Positions 45,344 to 53,121 of a stretch of DNA of 53,245 nucleotides are shown in pieces. Both the position numbers and the translations under genes were made by a program. The DNA is from Chloroflexota bacterium. GTDB lineage: Bacteria > Chloroflexota > Chloroflexia > Thermomicrobiales > JADLAZ01. The notes below the pieces were generated by a model, which saw only the letters and a program-made list of their open reading frames with translations, was not told the DNA's origin and made no database searches. Positions within the stretch are counted from its first letter, which is position 1. Each line of letters starts with the position of its first letter. The DNA is taken from the NCBI GenBank assembly GCA_020849725.1, contig JADLAZ010000209.1:1-53245 (forward strand), written 5' to 3'.

Positions 45344-45949
45344 GTGGCTGTCACTCGCGACCGTTTCGAGCAGGGTATGACCTACGACGAGTACAAGGCC
45401 CAGATGACGCGCAACCAGGAGCGATTCGAGGCGAACGAGCGCAATCTGGCGGTGGATCCGGCCGCGCTAGCGACATTCACCAACCTCAAGCAGCCGCTCA
45501 ACGTCCTCGTTCTGGCGGAGGACTGGTGTGGCGATGTCATCGCCAACCTTCCCATCCTGGGCCGCCTCGCCAAGGACAGTGGCAAGCTCAACGTGCGCGT
45601 GTTCCTGCGCGATCAACATCCGGACCTGATGGACCAATACCTGAACAAGGGTCAGTTCCGCTCAATTCCGGCCTTCGCCTTCTTTGACGACGACTACCGC
45701 GAGATCGGAACTTTCAAGGAGCGTCCCGACAGTGTGACTGAGCTGCGGGCGCAGCGCCGGCTCGAGATTTATGCCAGTGACCCGGCCTATGGCTCGCCGG
45801 ACGCGCCGGTCGACACGCTGCCGGAGGAAGTGCGGGGACGTCTGACGGCTGCCATTGCGGCGATGCGCGAGGAGACCCTGCCCTTCGCCAATGGCGAGGT
45901 CATCCGCGAGCTGGGCGCGATCGCCGCGCGTGCCGGCCAGGCGAGCTAG
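45344..45949 (+). CDS. thioredoxin family protein (WCGD active site)
   Basis: The 201-residue protein has a thioredoxin-fold core (~55-140) with VLVLAEDWCGDVIANLPIL, a single-cysteine WCGD site seen in the Thioredoxin_9 family, followed by LRDQHPDLMDQYL and the cis-proline region SIPAFAFFD. With one cysteine it cannot form the CxxC disulfide of classical thioredoxins; family function is unclear. GTG 45344 has AAGGAG at ideal spacing; ATG 45329 is a plausible alternative with the site too close. It sits one base before the Rdx gene. Confidence 0.83.
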   Translation: MAVTRDRFEQGMTYDEYKAQMTRNQERFEANERNLAVDPAALATFTNLKQPLNVLVLAEDWCGDVIANLPILGRLAKDSGKLNVRVFLRDQHPDLMDQYLNKGQFRSIPAFAFFDDDYREIGTFKERPDSVTELRAQRRLEIYASDPAYGSPDAPVDTLPEEVRGRLTAAIAAMREETLPFANGEVIRELGAIAARAGQAS

Positions 45950-45950
45950 C

Positions 45951-46211
45951 ATGGCCGCCATTCCGATCAAGGTTACGATCACCTACTGCGCCGAGTGCGG
46001 CTACGAGCGCCAGACGCTGGCGCTGGCCGAGGCACTGATGACGACTTTCACCCATGAGATCGCCTCGATTGAGTTGATCCCCTGGTTCGAAGGGTCATTC
46101 GATGTGCGTGTCGGTGACAACCTCGTCCACTCGATGTATCGCGACGGCGGCTTTCCCGAGCCAGACAGCGTGATCAGCGCCGTGCGGGCGCAGCGCGCGG
46201 CTGCCGTCTGA
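45951..46211 (+). CDS. Rdx (SelT/SelW/SelH-like) family protein with CxxC
   Basis: The 86-residue protein matches the Rdx family: VTITYCAECGYERQTLALAEAL carries the redox-active C-A-E-C near the N-terminus, then LIPWFEGSFDVRVGDNLVHS and a final GGFPEPDSV. Members are small thioredoxin-like redox proteins, selenoproteins in some lineages; here both positions are normal Cys codons. It follows the thioredoxin-like gene by one base. Confidence 0.88.
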   Translation: MAAIPIKVTITYCAECGYERQTLALAEALMTTFTHEIASIELIPWFEGSFDVRVGDNLVHSMYRDGGFPEPDSVISAVRAQRAAAV

Positions 46212-46245
46212 CTAAACCGAAGTCCAGACGGGATGCCCAGGCCAC

Positions 46246-46280
46246 CGTAGAGGCGGTTCGCGAACCGCCCCGACGCTACG
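46246..46280. repeat. palindromic REP-like element / terminator hairpin
   Basis: The core GGCGGTTCGCGAACCGCC (46252-46269) is a perfect 18-bp palindrome, flanked by CGTAG (46246-46250) and CTACG (46276-46280). It lies between the convergent Rdx and aldolase genes and may terminate both. Similar palindromes occur as dispersed repeats in some Chloroflexota genomes (from memory). No second copy was found in this window. Confidence 0.6.
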
Positions 46281-46371
46281 CAATACGAAGTATGCTATTC
46301 CCATGCGCGCTTCCGTAAAGGTACGAGCGCCAGCCTCGCGGTCGCGCCGGCGGCCGCGGGCAATGGCGTGC

Positions 46372-47136
46372 CTACCGCCCGCCGGCACGCCGCAACTCTC
46401 CCGCGCCAGCCGCGAGCAGGGTCGGCACGTGGGTGTACAGGTAGCGCACGCCCCGGGCAAGATAGCCGGCCAGGGCTGCCGGCGAGCCAGCACAGCCAGC
46501 GGTCATGCCGGCGGCGGCGAGCGTCCGGAACGTCGCGTCGATCGCGTCGCGCACGGGCGGAGCGTCGGCGTGCCCCGGATAGCCCATCGACTGCGCCAGG
46601 TCGGACGGTCCGACGAAGCAGACGTCAACGCCGTCGACGGCGGCGATCTCGCCGACCCGTTCGAGCGCCTCAGCGTCTTCGATCTGCACACAAACGAGCG
46701 TTTCGGCGTTCGCCCAGGCGACGTAGTCGGCCATCGACAGCCCGAAGCCGTAGCGTGCCGGCCGGCTGCCGGCGGCCAGGCCGCGCCGGCCAAGCGGATG
46801 GTACTTGACCGCCTCGACGACCTGCCGCGCGACGGCGGCGCTGACAACGTGCGGCGCCTGCACGCCGAACACGCCGCGGTCCATTACCGCCAGGATCGCC
46901 TCGGGCGTGCTGGCGGCCGGGCGGGCGATGGCGGTGATGCCGGCGGCCTCGGCGGCGATGACCATCAACTCCAGGCTTTCCAGGGTGATCGTGCCGTGCT
47001 CACAGTCGAGCAGCACCCAATCGACACCCAGATAGCCGAGCATCTCTACGATCTGCGGCGACGGAATCATGACCGAGACGCCCAGCGCCGGCTCGCCGGC
47101 GCGCAGCCTGGCCTTGAGGCGGTTGGTGTTCATCAT
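46372..47136 (-). CDS. HpcH/HpaI aldolase/citrate lyase family protein
   Basis: The 254-residue TIM-barrel protein has WVLLDCEHGTITLESL with the metal/catalytic residues of HpaI, IARPA, YHPLGRRGL, VCVQIEDAEAL with the metal-binding glutamate, and FVGPSDLAQSMG with the aspartate. Such class II aldolases cleave 4-hydroxy-2-oxo acids into pyruvate or glyoxylate plus an aldehyde. AAGGAG is well spaced to ATG 47136 (ATG 47133 follows). It is the last gene of the cluster with Rieske and amidohydrolase genes. Confidence 0.9.
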   Translation of the reverse strand: MMNTNRLKARLRAGEPALGVSVMIPSPQIVEMLGYLGVDWVLLDCEHGTITLESLELMVIAAEAAGITAIARPAASTPEAILAVMDRGVFGVQAPHVVSAAVARQVVEAVKYHPLGRRGLAAGSRPARYGFGLSMADYVAWANAETLVCVQIEDAEALERVGEIAAVDGVDVCFVGPSDLAQSMGYPGHADAPPVRDAIDATFRTLAAAGMTAGCAGSPAALAGYLARGVRYLYTHVPTLLAAGAGELRRAGGR

Positions 47137-47140
47137 CGGG

Positions 47141-47386
47141 CTACTCCTTCGATGCGGCGAGTGCATCCAGCACATCGGCAAGGCGCGGCGGCCGGCCAGC
47201 CTGGTGCTCGGTGTAAACGCGCTGGCCGTTGAGCGTAACGGTCAGCCCGGCGCCGGCTGCCGGCACCAGCAGCAGCGAGTCGATCGCCTCATCGAGCATC
47301 GCGAACAGCCGCCGCGCGTAGGCCAGCGCCGTCTCCTCGGCCGCGCCGTCCGGCGGAAACTCGATCACGATCACGATCGCTCTCAT
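47141..47386 (-). CDS. Rdx-like small protein lacking the CxxC
   Basis: The 81-residue protein is not a named family member, but it aligns without gaps to the CxxC Rdx protein at 45951: IVIEFPPDGAAEETALAYAR versus VTITYCAECGYERQTLALAE, then LLLVPAAGAGLTVTLNGQRV versus IELIPWFEGSFDVRVGDNLV. The C-A-E-C position is replaced by P-P-D-G, so redox chemistry is unlikely. It overlaps the Rieske gene by 4 bp (ATGA) and precedes the aldolase by 4 bp, so it belongs to that operon. Confidence 0.6.
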   Translation of the reverse strand: MRAIVIVIEFPPDGAAEETALAYARRLFAMLDEAIDSLLLVPAAGAGLTVTLNGQRVYTEHQAGRPPRLADVLDALAASKE

Positions 47387-47739
47387 CCGGCGATCGTCAC
47401 GATGACCTGCTCGTCCTCGATCTCGACCGGGTAGGAGACGATCCGGACGGCCGGGTCAAAGACCGACTCGCCGGTAGAGATGTCGTACTCCCACTCGTGC
47501 CAGGGGCAGCGCAGGATCTGGCCCTCGCGCCCATACTGGAACTCGTACACGTCCGACGGCAATTGCATGCCGACGACCTTGCCGAGGCAGACGCGCGCCC
47601 CCTGATGAGCGCAGGTGTTCTTCAGGGCGTAGAACCGGCCGCCGACGTTGAAGATGCCAACCTCTCGGCCATCAACGCGCACGATCTTGCGCCCGCCTGG
47701 GGGGATATCGGTGACAGCGGCGACGATGTGACGACTCAT
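47383..47739 (-). CDS. Rieske (2Fe-2S) domain protein
   Basis: The 118-residue protein is a stand-alone Rieske domain: first cluster motif CAHQG and second CPWHEWEYD (C-x-H ... C-x-x-H), with a conserved FYALKNTC before it. There is no membrane segment, so it is a soluble ferredoxin as used by Rieske oxygenases or nitrite-reductase small subunits. No oxygenase alpha subunit is visible in the window. It is flanked by amidohydrolase genes upstream and the Rdx-like gene downstream. Confidence 0.93.
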   Translation of the reverse strand: MSRHIVAAVTDIPPGGRKIVRVDGREVGIFNVGGRFYALKNTCAHQGARVCLGKVVGMQLPSDVYEFQYGREGQILRCPWHEWEYDISTGESVFDPAVRIVSYPVEIEDEQVIVTIAG

Positions 47740-47797
47740 GCGCGCTTGAACCCTCGGTGCGTGGCTGATGCGGTGGCGGCGGTCGGCCCGGCCGCGC

Positions 47798-48937
47798 TTA
47801 TGGCTGGTTCGGCGCCAGCAGGCGCGCGCCGTAGAGCCCCAGCGCACTGCCGGCAAGCACGGGCGCGCGAAACGCCTCGGGCAACTCCTCGACCTGGGCG
47901 AACGGGTCGCCATAGTGCCAGTCGGGGAAGGCACTGCCGAACAGCAGCGTCCGCTCTCCCTCGATCATCGCCAGTATCTGGCCGATCTGTTCCTGGCTGA
48001 AGCCGGCCTCAAGCGGATAGAGCGTGGTGGCGAAATGGCGCAGGATGGTGCGGCTCGGCGGCTCCTTTACCCACGGCGTCTCACCGCGCTGTGCCTTCCA
48101 GTTTTTGTCGAAGCGCCACATGATGTGCGGCAGCCAGGCGATGCCAGCCTCGTGCAGCACGACGCGCAGCGTCGGGAAGCGCTCGAACACCCCCTCGGTC
48201 ACCAGGCTCATGATGTGGGCCATATACGACTGGGGCAGCGAGCCATACCATCCGAAGTAGGTCGATGGATGGCCGGCGGCGGTCGCCGGCGGCGTGGCGC
48301 CGGCGCCCTCGCCGCCGATGTGCAGCGCTAGTGGCAGGCCGTGCCGCACGCAGGCCGCGTAGATCGGATGGTACTGGCGGCGGCCGAGCGGCGCCTCACT
48401 GCCGCTGCCGATCAGCACTTGCACCATACCCGGATCGTCGCCGAGACGGTCGATCTCGGCCACGGCCTGGGCCGGGTCCTGCGGCGCGACCAGGATCGAG
48501 CCTTTGAAGCAACTGAATGGCCGCACCCATGTCGCCAGCGTCCAATTGTTGATACCCGTTGCCAGCGCGGCGGCCATATCCGGATTGGGTTGAGCACTGA
48601 GCCGGAACTCACAGCCAGTCAGGATCGCCAGGTCGACACCGCGAGCGCCCAGGTAGTGCTCGGCCACCCAGGCCGGATCGGCGGCTGGGTGCGGCTGCCG
48701 CCCATCCACCACCGGCGAGCGTGGCGCCGCGCCGAAGGTATCACCGACCGCCCGGAAACCATGCCGCGCCAGCGGTGGCCCGCCCGGTCGGGCGATGCGG
48801 TGCCGCAGCCCTTCCGGCGCGTGGTCCGCGACAGCTTGCCAGTCGGTGATCTGGTGGTGAACATCGACGTCGACAATGCGTGGCGTCGCGCGCGGCGCGG
48901 ATGTCGTGGCCGGTGTCGTGGCGGCGCTGGTCGTCAT
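47798..48937 (-). CDS. amidohydrolase family protein, paralogue A
   Basis: The 379-residue protein is a TIM-barrel amidohydrolase_2 with VDVDVHHQI near the start, GDDPGMVQVLIGS, LALHIGGEGAG and HIMSLVTEGVFERFPTLRVVL. The C-terminal aspartate motif, SDYPH in the neighbour, reads GSAFPDWH here, losing the metal-binding Asp. It is homologous to the adjacent gene at 48985 and was probably duplicated in place. ATG 48937 is set by the start of the similarity; upstream frame is a shadow of the neighbour. Substrate unknown. Confidence 0.85.
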   Translation of the reverse strand: MTTSAATTPATTSAPRATPRIVDVDVHHQITDWQAVADHAPEGLRHRIARPGGPPLARHGFRAVGDTFGAAPRSPVVDGRQPHPAADPAWVAEHYLGARGVDLAILTGCEFRLSAQPNPDMAAALATGINNWTLATWVRPFSCFKGSILVAPQDPAQAVAEIDRLGDDPGMVQVLIGSGSEAPLGRRQYHPIYAACVRHGLPLALHIGGEGAGATPPATAAGHPSTYFGWYGSLPQSYMAHIMSLVTEGVFERFPTLRVVLHEAGIAWLPHIMWRFDKNWKAQRGETPWVKEPPSRTILRHFATTLYPLEAGFSQEQIGQILAMIEGERTLLFGSAFPDWHYGDPFAQVEELPEAFRAPVLAGSALGLYGARLLAPNQP

Positions 48938-48984
48938 GCAGGTTCGTGCCTCACTGCTGTCAGCCGATGCTGCGGTGGCATGGG

Positions 48985-50103
48985 TCAGGCATGCGAGGCC
49001 AGCAGCCGCGGCCCGTACATCTCCAGCGCGTTGTCGACGAAAACGCGCCGCTTCAGGTCCGGCGGGAAGAACCTGAAGGCCGTCAGCGGATTGTCGAAGT
49101 CCCAGTGCGGGTAGTCGCTGGCGAAAATGACTGTCTTGTCGGCGCGCAGCAGCGCCAGCATCTGCAGCAAGTGATCGGGGTTGTCCGGCTCCTCGATTGG
49201 CTGGGTGCTGAAGTAGCAGTGGTCGAGGATGTACTCGCTGGGCCGCAGTTTCAAGTACGGAGTCTCGGCCTTCAGCGCCGGGTAGAGCCGGTCGAGACGG
49301 CCCATCACGTAGGGCGCCCAGCAGACGCCGCCCTCGATGAAGGCGAACTTGAGCGTCGGAAACTGCTCGAAGGCTCCCTCGGTGACCAGGCTGATGCAAT
49401 GGGCCATCATCGTCAGTGAGTGGTCGGTGTGATACTCCAGGTAGGTCGATGGGTAGCCGACCGCCGTCGGGGCATTCGCGATGCCGGTGCCCTCGGCGCC
49501 GACGTGAATGGCGACCGGCAAGTTGTACTCGACGGCGGCGGCATAGATCGGCCAGTAGTGATGATGTCCGTAGGGCAGCGGCGCGGCACTGGCAAGCAGC
49601 ACCTGCACCATGCCAGGGTCGTCGCCGAGCCGCCGTATCTCGCGCGCGGCCGCCTGGGCATCCTGCGACGCGGCCAGGATCGACCCTTTAAAGCAATCGT
49701 AGGGGCGCACCCACTTGTGGAGCGTCCAGTCGTTGTATGCCGCCGCTAGCGCCGCACACAGTCGGGCATTGTGCTGGACGCTCAGGCCGATGGCCGTGCC
49801 AGTCAGGATACCGATGTCGATGCGGTACTTGCGCATCAGCATCTGTACGACCCAGTCTGGGTCGCCGGCGCATAGTCCATCCTCTTCGCGCACCGAGTCG
49901 TCCATGCGACCGGTGCCCTGATTGGTGTAGTAGCGTGCCGCGAAACCGGGCTGGCCCGCCTCCAGGAAGGCGTGCCACTCGCTGGCCAGGAAGGGCTTAA
50001 GCTCGCTCCAGCTTGGCAGGTCATTGTGGACATCGGTGTCGATCAGCCGCAGCGCCGCCGCGCGCTCCGCCAGCGTTGTTGCCTCAAGACTGGTCGTCGC
50101 CAT
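48985..50103 (-). CDS. amidohydrolase family protein, paralogue B
   Basis: The 372-residue protein parallels the downstream amidohydrolase: LIDTDVHNDLPSW, GDDPGMVQVLLAS, VAIHVGAEGTG, HCISLVTEGAFEQFPTLKFAF and VIFASDYPHWDFDNP with the catalytic/metal Asp intact. The first metal motif is DVHND rather than HxH, as in a subset of this family. GGAGGAGG before ATG 50103 fixes the start. It is the first gene of the cluster amidohydrolase B-A, Rieske, Rdx-like, aldolase. A role in hydrolysis or decarboxylation of a cyclic or aromatic acid is inferred. Confidence 0.88.
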   Translation of the reverse strand: MATTSLEATTLAERAAALRLIDTDVHNDLPSWSELKPFLASEWHAFLEAGQPGFAARYYTNQGTGRMDDSVREEDGLCAGDPDWVVQMLMRKYRIDIGILTGTAIGLSVQHNARLCAALAAAYNDWTLHKWVRPYDCFKGSILAASQDAQAAAREIRRLGDDPGMVQVLLASAAPLPYGHHHYWPIYAAAVEYNLPVAIHVGAEGTGIANAPTAVGYPSTYLEYHTDHSLTMMAHCISLVTEGAFEQFPTLKFAFIEGGVCWAPYVMGRLDRLYPALKAETPYLKLRPSEYILDHCYFSTQPIEEPDNPDHLLQMLALLRADKTVIFASDYPHWDFDNPLTAFRFFPPDLKRRVFVDNALEMYGPRLLASHA

Positions 50104-50161
50104 GTGCATCCTCCTCCGGCACGGTCGAGCGATGCGGGGAATAGCAGCAGTATAGCCGAGA

Positions 50162-50683
50162 TCAGGTGAGGTTCGACTCGATCAGGCGTTCGACGGTGAC
50201 GGTATCGAGCCAGTGCCCGTCGAGCCGGGCGTGCTTCTGGTTAATGCCGACGTCGCGGAAGCCGAGACGGCGATGGAGGGCGCGGCTGCTCTCGTTGAAC
50301 AAGAACAGGCGCGACGTGAGCTTCCAGAAGCCCTCGCGCTCGGCGGCGTCGATCAGCGCGCCGAGCAGGCGCTGACCGTAGCCGCGGCCGCGCGTCTCCC
50401 GCGCCAGATAGATGGAATGCTCGGCTACGCCCCGATAGCAGGGGCGACTGGAGTAGGGCGACAGGCCCGCCCAGCCGATGACCGCGCCGCCCTGCTCGGC
50501 GACCAGCACGAGGTAGCGCCGGTCGCGATTGGTCAGCCAGGCGGCGCGCTCCTCCGGCGATCGCAATTCCGTCTCGAAGGTCGCGATCCGGTCCAGAATT
50601 CCGGCGTTGTAAATGGCGGCGATCGCCGCCGCATCGGCGACGGTCGCTGGCCGGATGACGAGGTCGGCGCCGGAGTCGGTCAT
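50162..50683 (-). CDS. GNAT N-acetyltransferase, phosphinothricin acetyltransferase-like
   Basis: The 173-residue protein matches the PAT/ArsN-type GNATs: IRPATVADAAAIAAIYNAGI, GWAGLSPYSSRP, the acetyl-CoA loop SIYLARETRGRGYGQRLLGALI, and a late LHRRLGFRDVG. These enzymes N-acetylate phosphinothricin, methionine sulfoximine or related amino-acid analogues. It lies 27 bp after a DUF3108-like gene on the same strand. Confidence 0.88.
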   Translation of the reverse strand: MTDSGADLVIRPATVADAAAIAAIYNAGILDRIATFETELRSPEERAAWLTNRDRRYLVLVAEQGGAVIGWAGLSPYSSRPCYRGVAEHSIYLARETRGRGYGQRLLGALIDAAEREGFWKLTSRLFLFNESSRALHRRLGFRDVGINQKHARLDGHWLDTVTVERLIESNLT

Positions 50684-50710
50684 CGATAGCGGCTCCTTGC
50701 CAGCTGTGCG

Positions 50711-51385
50711 TCAGCCGGCGTCGATCAGCGTCAGGACCGACTCGCCGTGATCGATGCGCAGCAGCATCGTCTGGTCGCGCGGGTGAAACCAGTAACGCAC
50801 CGACGGCGCCAGCCACTTCACCAGCGGGTTCGTGGCGATCTTGACCGTCACTAGCACTGCCTCGAGTGCCTCGCCGTCATGGGGCATGACGGCGGCGCGG
50901 TCGGCCACGCGCACCTCAAACGGGTAAATCTTGCCGCTCTCAACGCGCGCCCGCAGCCGCCACGCGCCACTGGCCGACACGTCCAGGCCGTGCAACAAGA
51001 AATCGAGCTGATTGCCGATGTAGACCGGGTCCGGCCGGGACGGATGGCGCTCCTCGCGTGCGGTGTCATCGACCTCCACGCGCAACCAGAGCGTGCCGTC
51101 GCTCTCCTGGCGCGACTCGTAGCGGTACAGGCCAGCCGAGTTGCGCCGCTCAAAGAAGGCGGCGCGGTGCGTCAGTGGGTCGCCGATAACCTCGATCCAT
51201 TCGTGCAACGACCGCCCTTCGGGATAGTCGCTGCGGCCCTCGACGCGCCACGCGCCGTCGCCCAGCCGGCTGGCCGTGTAGCGCAGACGTCCGTCGAAGC
51301 CGTTCTTGCCGGCGCGCGCGAGCTGATAGACCCAGAACTGGCCGTCCCGCCAGGCCGGCAGGTGAAGTGGAGAGCGCGTCGCCAT
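50711..51385 (-). CDS. conserved protein, possibly DUF3108-like
   Basis: The 224-residue protein is predicted to be mainly beta strands: repeated aromatic-rich strands (GQFWVYQLARAGKNGFDG, RVEVDD, GLDVSASGAW) ending in VRYWFHPRDQTMLLRIDHG. The ending resembles the DUF3108 pattern of substrate-binding barrels, but the match is weak. No signal peptide is obvious. ATG 51385 is the first good start; the frame runs upstream to 51454. It likely forms a two-gene unit with the acetyltransferase. Confidence 0.6.
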   Translation of the reverse strand: MATRSPLHLPAWRDGQFWVYQLARAGKNGFDGRLRYTASRLGDGAWRVEGRSDYPEGRSLHEWIEVIGDPLTHRAAFFERRNSAGLYRYESRQESDGTLWLRVEVDDTAREERHPSRPDPVYIGNQLDFLLHGLDVSASGAWRLRARVESGKIYPFEVRVADRAAVMPHDGEALEAVLVTVKIATNPLVKWLAPSVRYWFHPRDQTMLLRIDHGESVLTLIDAG

Positions 51386-51492
51386 GGGTGACGAATCCTT
51401 GCGGGGCACGGGAGATGGCAAGTACGCTGACCCGGCCGAAGTATACGGCACCAATCACGCCGCGATCGCCCTGAACCACACTGGAGGCTGCC

Positions 51493-52956
51493 ATGGAGTG
51501 CGTCCTGGGTATCGACGTCGGCACGACCGGCGTGAAGGCTGCCCTGGTTGCCCCTGACGGACGAGTGCTGGCGGCCGTTGACACCGGCTACCCCCTACAC
51601 CACCCCCAGGTCGGCTGGGCCGAGCAGGCGCCGGGCGACTGGTGGCAGGCGACCATGGCGGCTGTGCCGGCGGTACTCGCCCGCGTGCCCGGGGCCAGTG
51701 TGTGCGCGGTCGGTATATCAGGCCAGATGCACGGCGCGGTGCTGCTGGACGACGCCGGTGTGCCCGTTCGGCCGTGCATCATCTGGAGCGACCAGCGCAC
51801 CCAGGCCGAGTGTGACGAGATCACCGCCACTGTCGGCGAGGCCACCCTGGCGGCGTGGGTGGCCAATCCGGCGCTGCCCGGCTTCACCGCGCCGAAGCTG
51901 CTCTGGGTGCGCCGGCACGAGCCGGTGGCGTGGAACCGCGTGCGGACCCTGCTGCTGCCAAAGGACTTCGTGCGCTTCCACCTGACCGGCGCGCTGGCCA
52001 CTGACGAGTCGGACGCGGCGGGCACGCTGCTGTACGATGTCGCCGGTCGCCAGTGGTCGGCGGCGATGACAGCGGCGCTCGGGCTAGCGCCATCGCTCCT
52101 GCCGCGCTGCGTGGAGTCGACGGCGGTGATGGGGCAGGTCACGGCCACTGCTGCCGCGGCCACTGGCCTGCCGGCCGGGATTCCGGTCGTCGGCGGTGGG
52201 GCCGACAACGCCTGCGCCGCTGTCGGCAGCGGCGTGGTCGCGCCGGGCGACCTGCTCGTCAGCGTCGGGACGAGTGGCACGGTCGTCGCCCCACTGGCGT
52301 CACCAGCGGTCGACCCCGGCGGCCGGTTGCACACCTTCAACCATGCTGTGCCCGGCCGCTGGTACCTGATGGGAGTCATGCAGGCGGCCGGCCTGTCACT
52401 GCGCTGGCTGCGTGACCTGGTCGATCCGGAGGCGATCGATGGCTACGACGCGCTGGCGAGCGCAGCAGCGCAAACGCCCGCCGGCGCGGAAGGATTGCTG
52501 TGGCTGCCCTATCTGCAGGGCGAGCGCACGCCGCACCGCGACCCCGACGCGCGCGGCGTACTGTTCGGCGTGACACCGCGGCACGGGTGTGGCCACGTGG
52601 CACGGGCAGTCATGGAGGGCGTTGCCTTTGGCCTGCGCGACTCCGTCGCACTGTTGCGTGCGGCCGGCGTGCCGGCGGAGCGGGCCGTCATCACCGGCGG
52701 CGGGGCCGCCAGCCCCGTCTGGCGGCAGATCATCAGCGATGTCATCGGACTGCCGCTCCGGCTGGCGCAGGATCAGGCCGGCCCGGCCTTCGGCGCGGCG
52801 CTGCTGGCCGCGATCGCCCTCGGCTGGCACAGTAGTGTCGAGGCGGCGGCCGCAGCGATGGTGAGAACCACTGGCGAAACGGCGCCGAATCTTTCCCTCC
52901 GTGGCCGATACGATGACCTCTTCGGCGTCTATCAGTCGCTCTACTCAAGGCCTTGA
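51493..52956 (+). CDS. xylB: xylulokinase
   Basis: The 487-residue FGGY kinase has the N-terminal phosphate motif GIDVGTTGVKAAL, the family-specific ISGQMHGAVLLDD, NPALPGFTAPKLLWV and a C-terminal ATP-binding GGGAASPVWRQIISDV. These motifs match XylB rather than glycerol or gluconate kinases. It phosphorylates D-xylulose in the pentose pathway. No xylose isomerase is adjacent. CTGGAGG precedes the ATG. The stop codon overlaps the -35 box of the rRNA promoter. Confidence 0.9.
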   Translation: MECVLGIDVGTTGVKAALVAPDGRVLAAVDTGYPLHHPQVGWAEQAPGDWWQATMAAVPAVLARVPGASVCAVGISGQMHGAVLLDDAGVPVRPCIIWSDQRTQAECDEITATVGEATLAAWVANPALPGFTAPKLLWVRRHEPVAWNRVRTLLLPKDFVRFHLTGALATDESDAAGTLLYDVAGRQWSAAMTAALGLAPSLLPRCVESTAVMGQVTATAAAATGLPAGIPVVGGGADNACAAVGSGVVAPGDLLVSVGTSGTVVAPLASPAVDPGGRLHTFNHAVPGRWYLMGVMQAAGLSLRWLRDLVDPEAIDGYDALASAAAQTPAGAEGLLWLPYLQGERTPHRDPDARGVLFGVTPRHGCGHVARAVMEGVAFGLRDSVALLRAAGVPAERAVITGGGAASPVWRQIISDVIGLPLRLAQDQAGPAFGAALLAAIALGWHSSVEAAAAAMVRTTGETAPNLSLRGRYDDLFGVYQSLYSRP

Positions 52957-52981
52957 CACGGTATCGGCGGGCAGATATACT
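52953..52981 (+). promoter_or_regulatory. strong rRNA operon promoter
   Basis: Consensus TTGACA (52953-52958), 17-bp spacer and TATACT (52976-52981). Transcription would start near 52988, about 134 nt before the mature 16S 5' end. The -35 box includes the TGA stop of xylulokinase. Nothing else upstream of 16S approaches consensus. Confidence 0.85.
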
Positions 52982-53051
52982 ACCCGGGCCGCCAGAGATG
53001 GCGGCGCGCACGTTGACAATGGAAGGGTAGAACGAGCAGCAGATTTCCTGA

Positions 53052-53113
53052 GCGTCGAGAGACGCAGGTGTCGTGCGAGGACCCCCATTGAACGGACGAC
53101 TCCGGGAGGAGTC
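53052..53113 (+). other. 16S rRNA leader with two GNRA-capped hairpins
   Basis: The leader contains GCGTC-GAGA-GACGC (53052-53065) and GACTCC-GGGA-GGAGTC (53098-53113), both closed by GNRA tetraloops. The second lies 8 nt before the predicted 16S start. They may guide leader folding or RNase processing. No classic boxA antitermination element was identified. Confidence 0.5.
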
Positions 53114-53121
53114 GAGATGTT

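Noticed and set aside
53013..53034. Second rRNA promoter (TTGACA at 53013)
   Set aside because: No -10 box at acceptable spacing; TAGAAC lies only 10 bp away.
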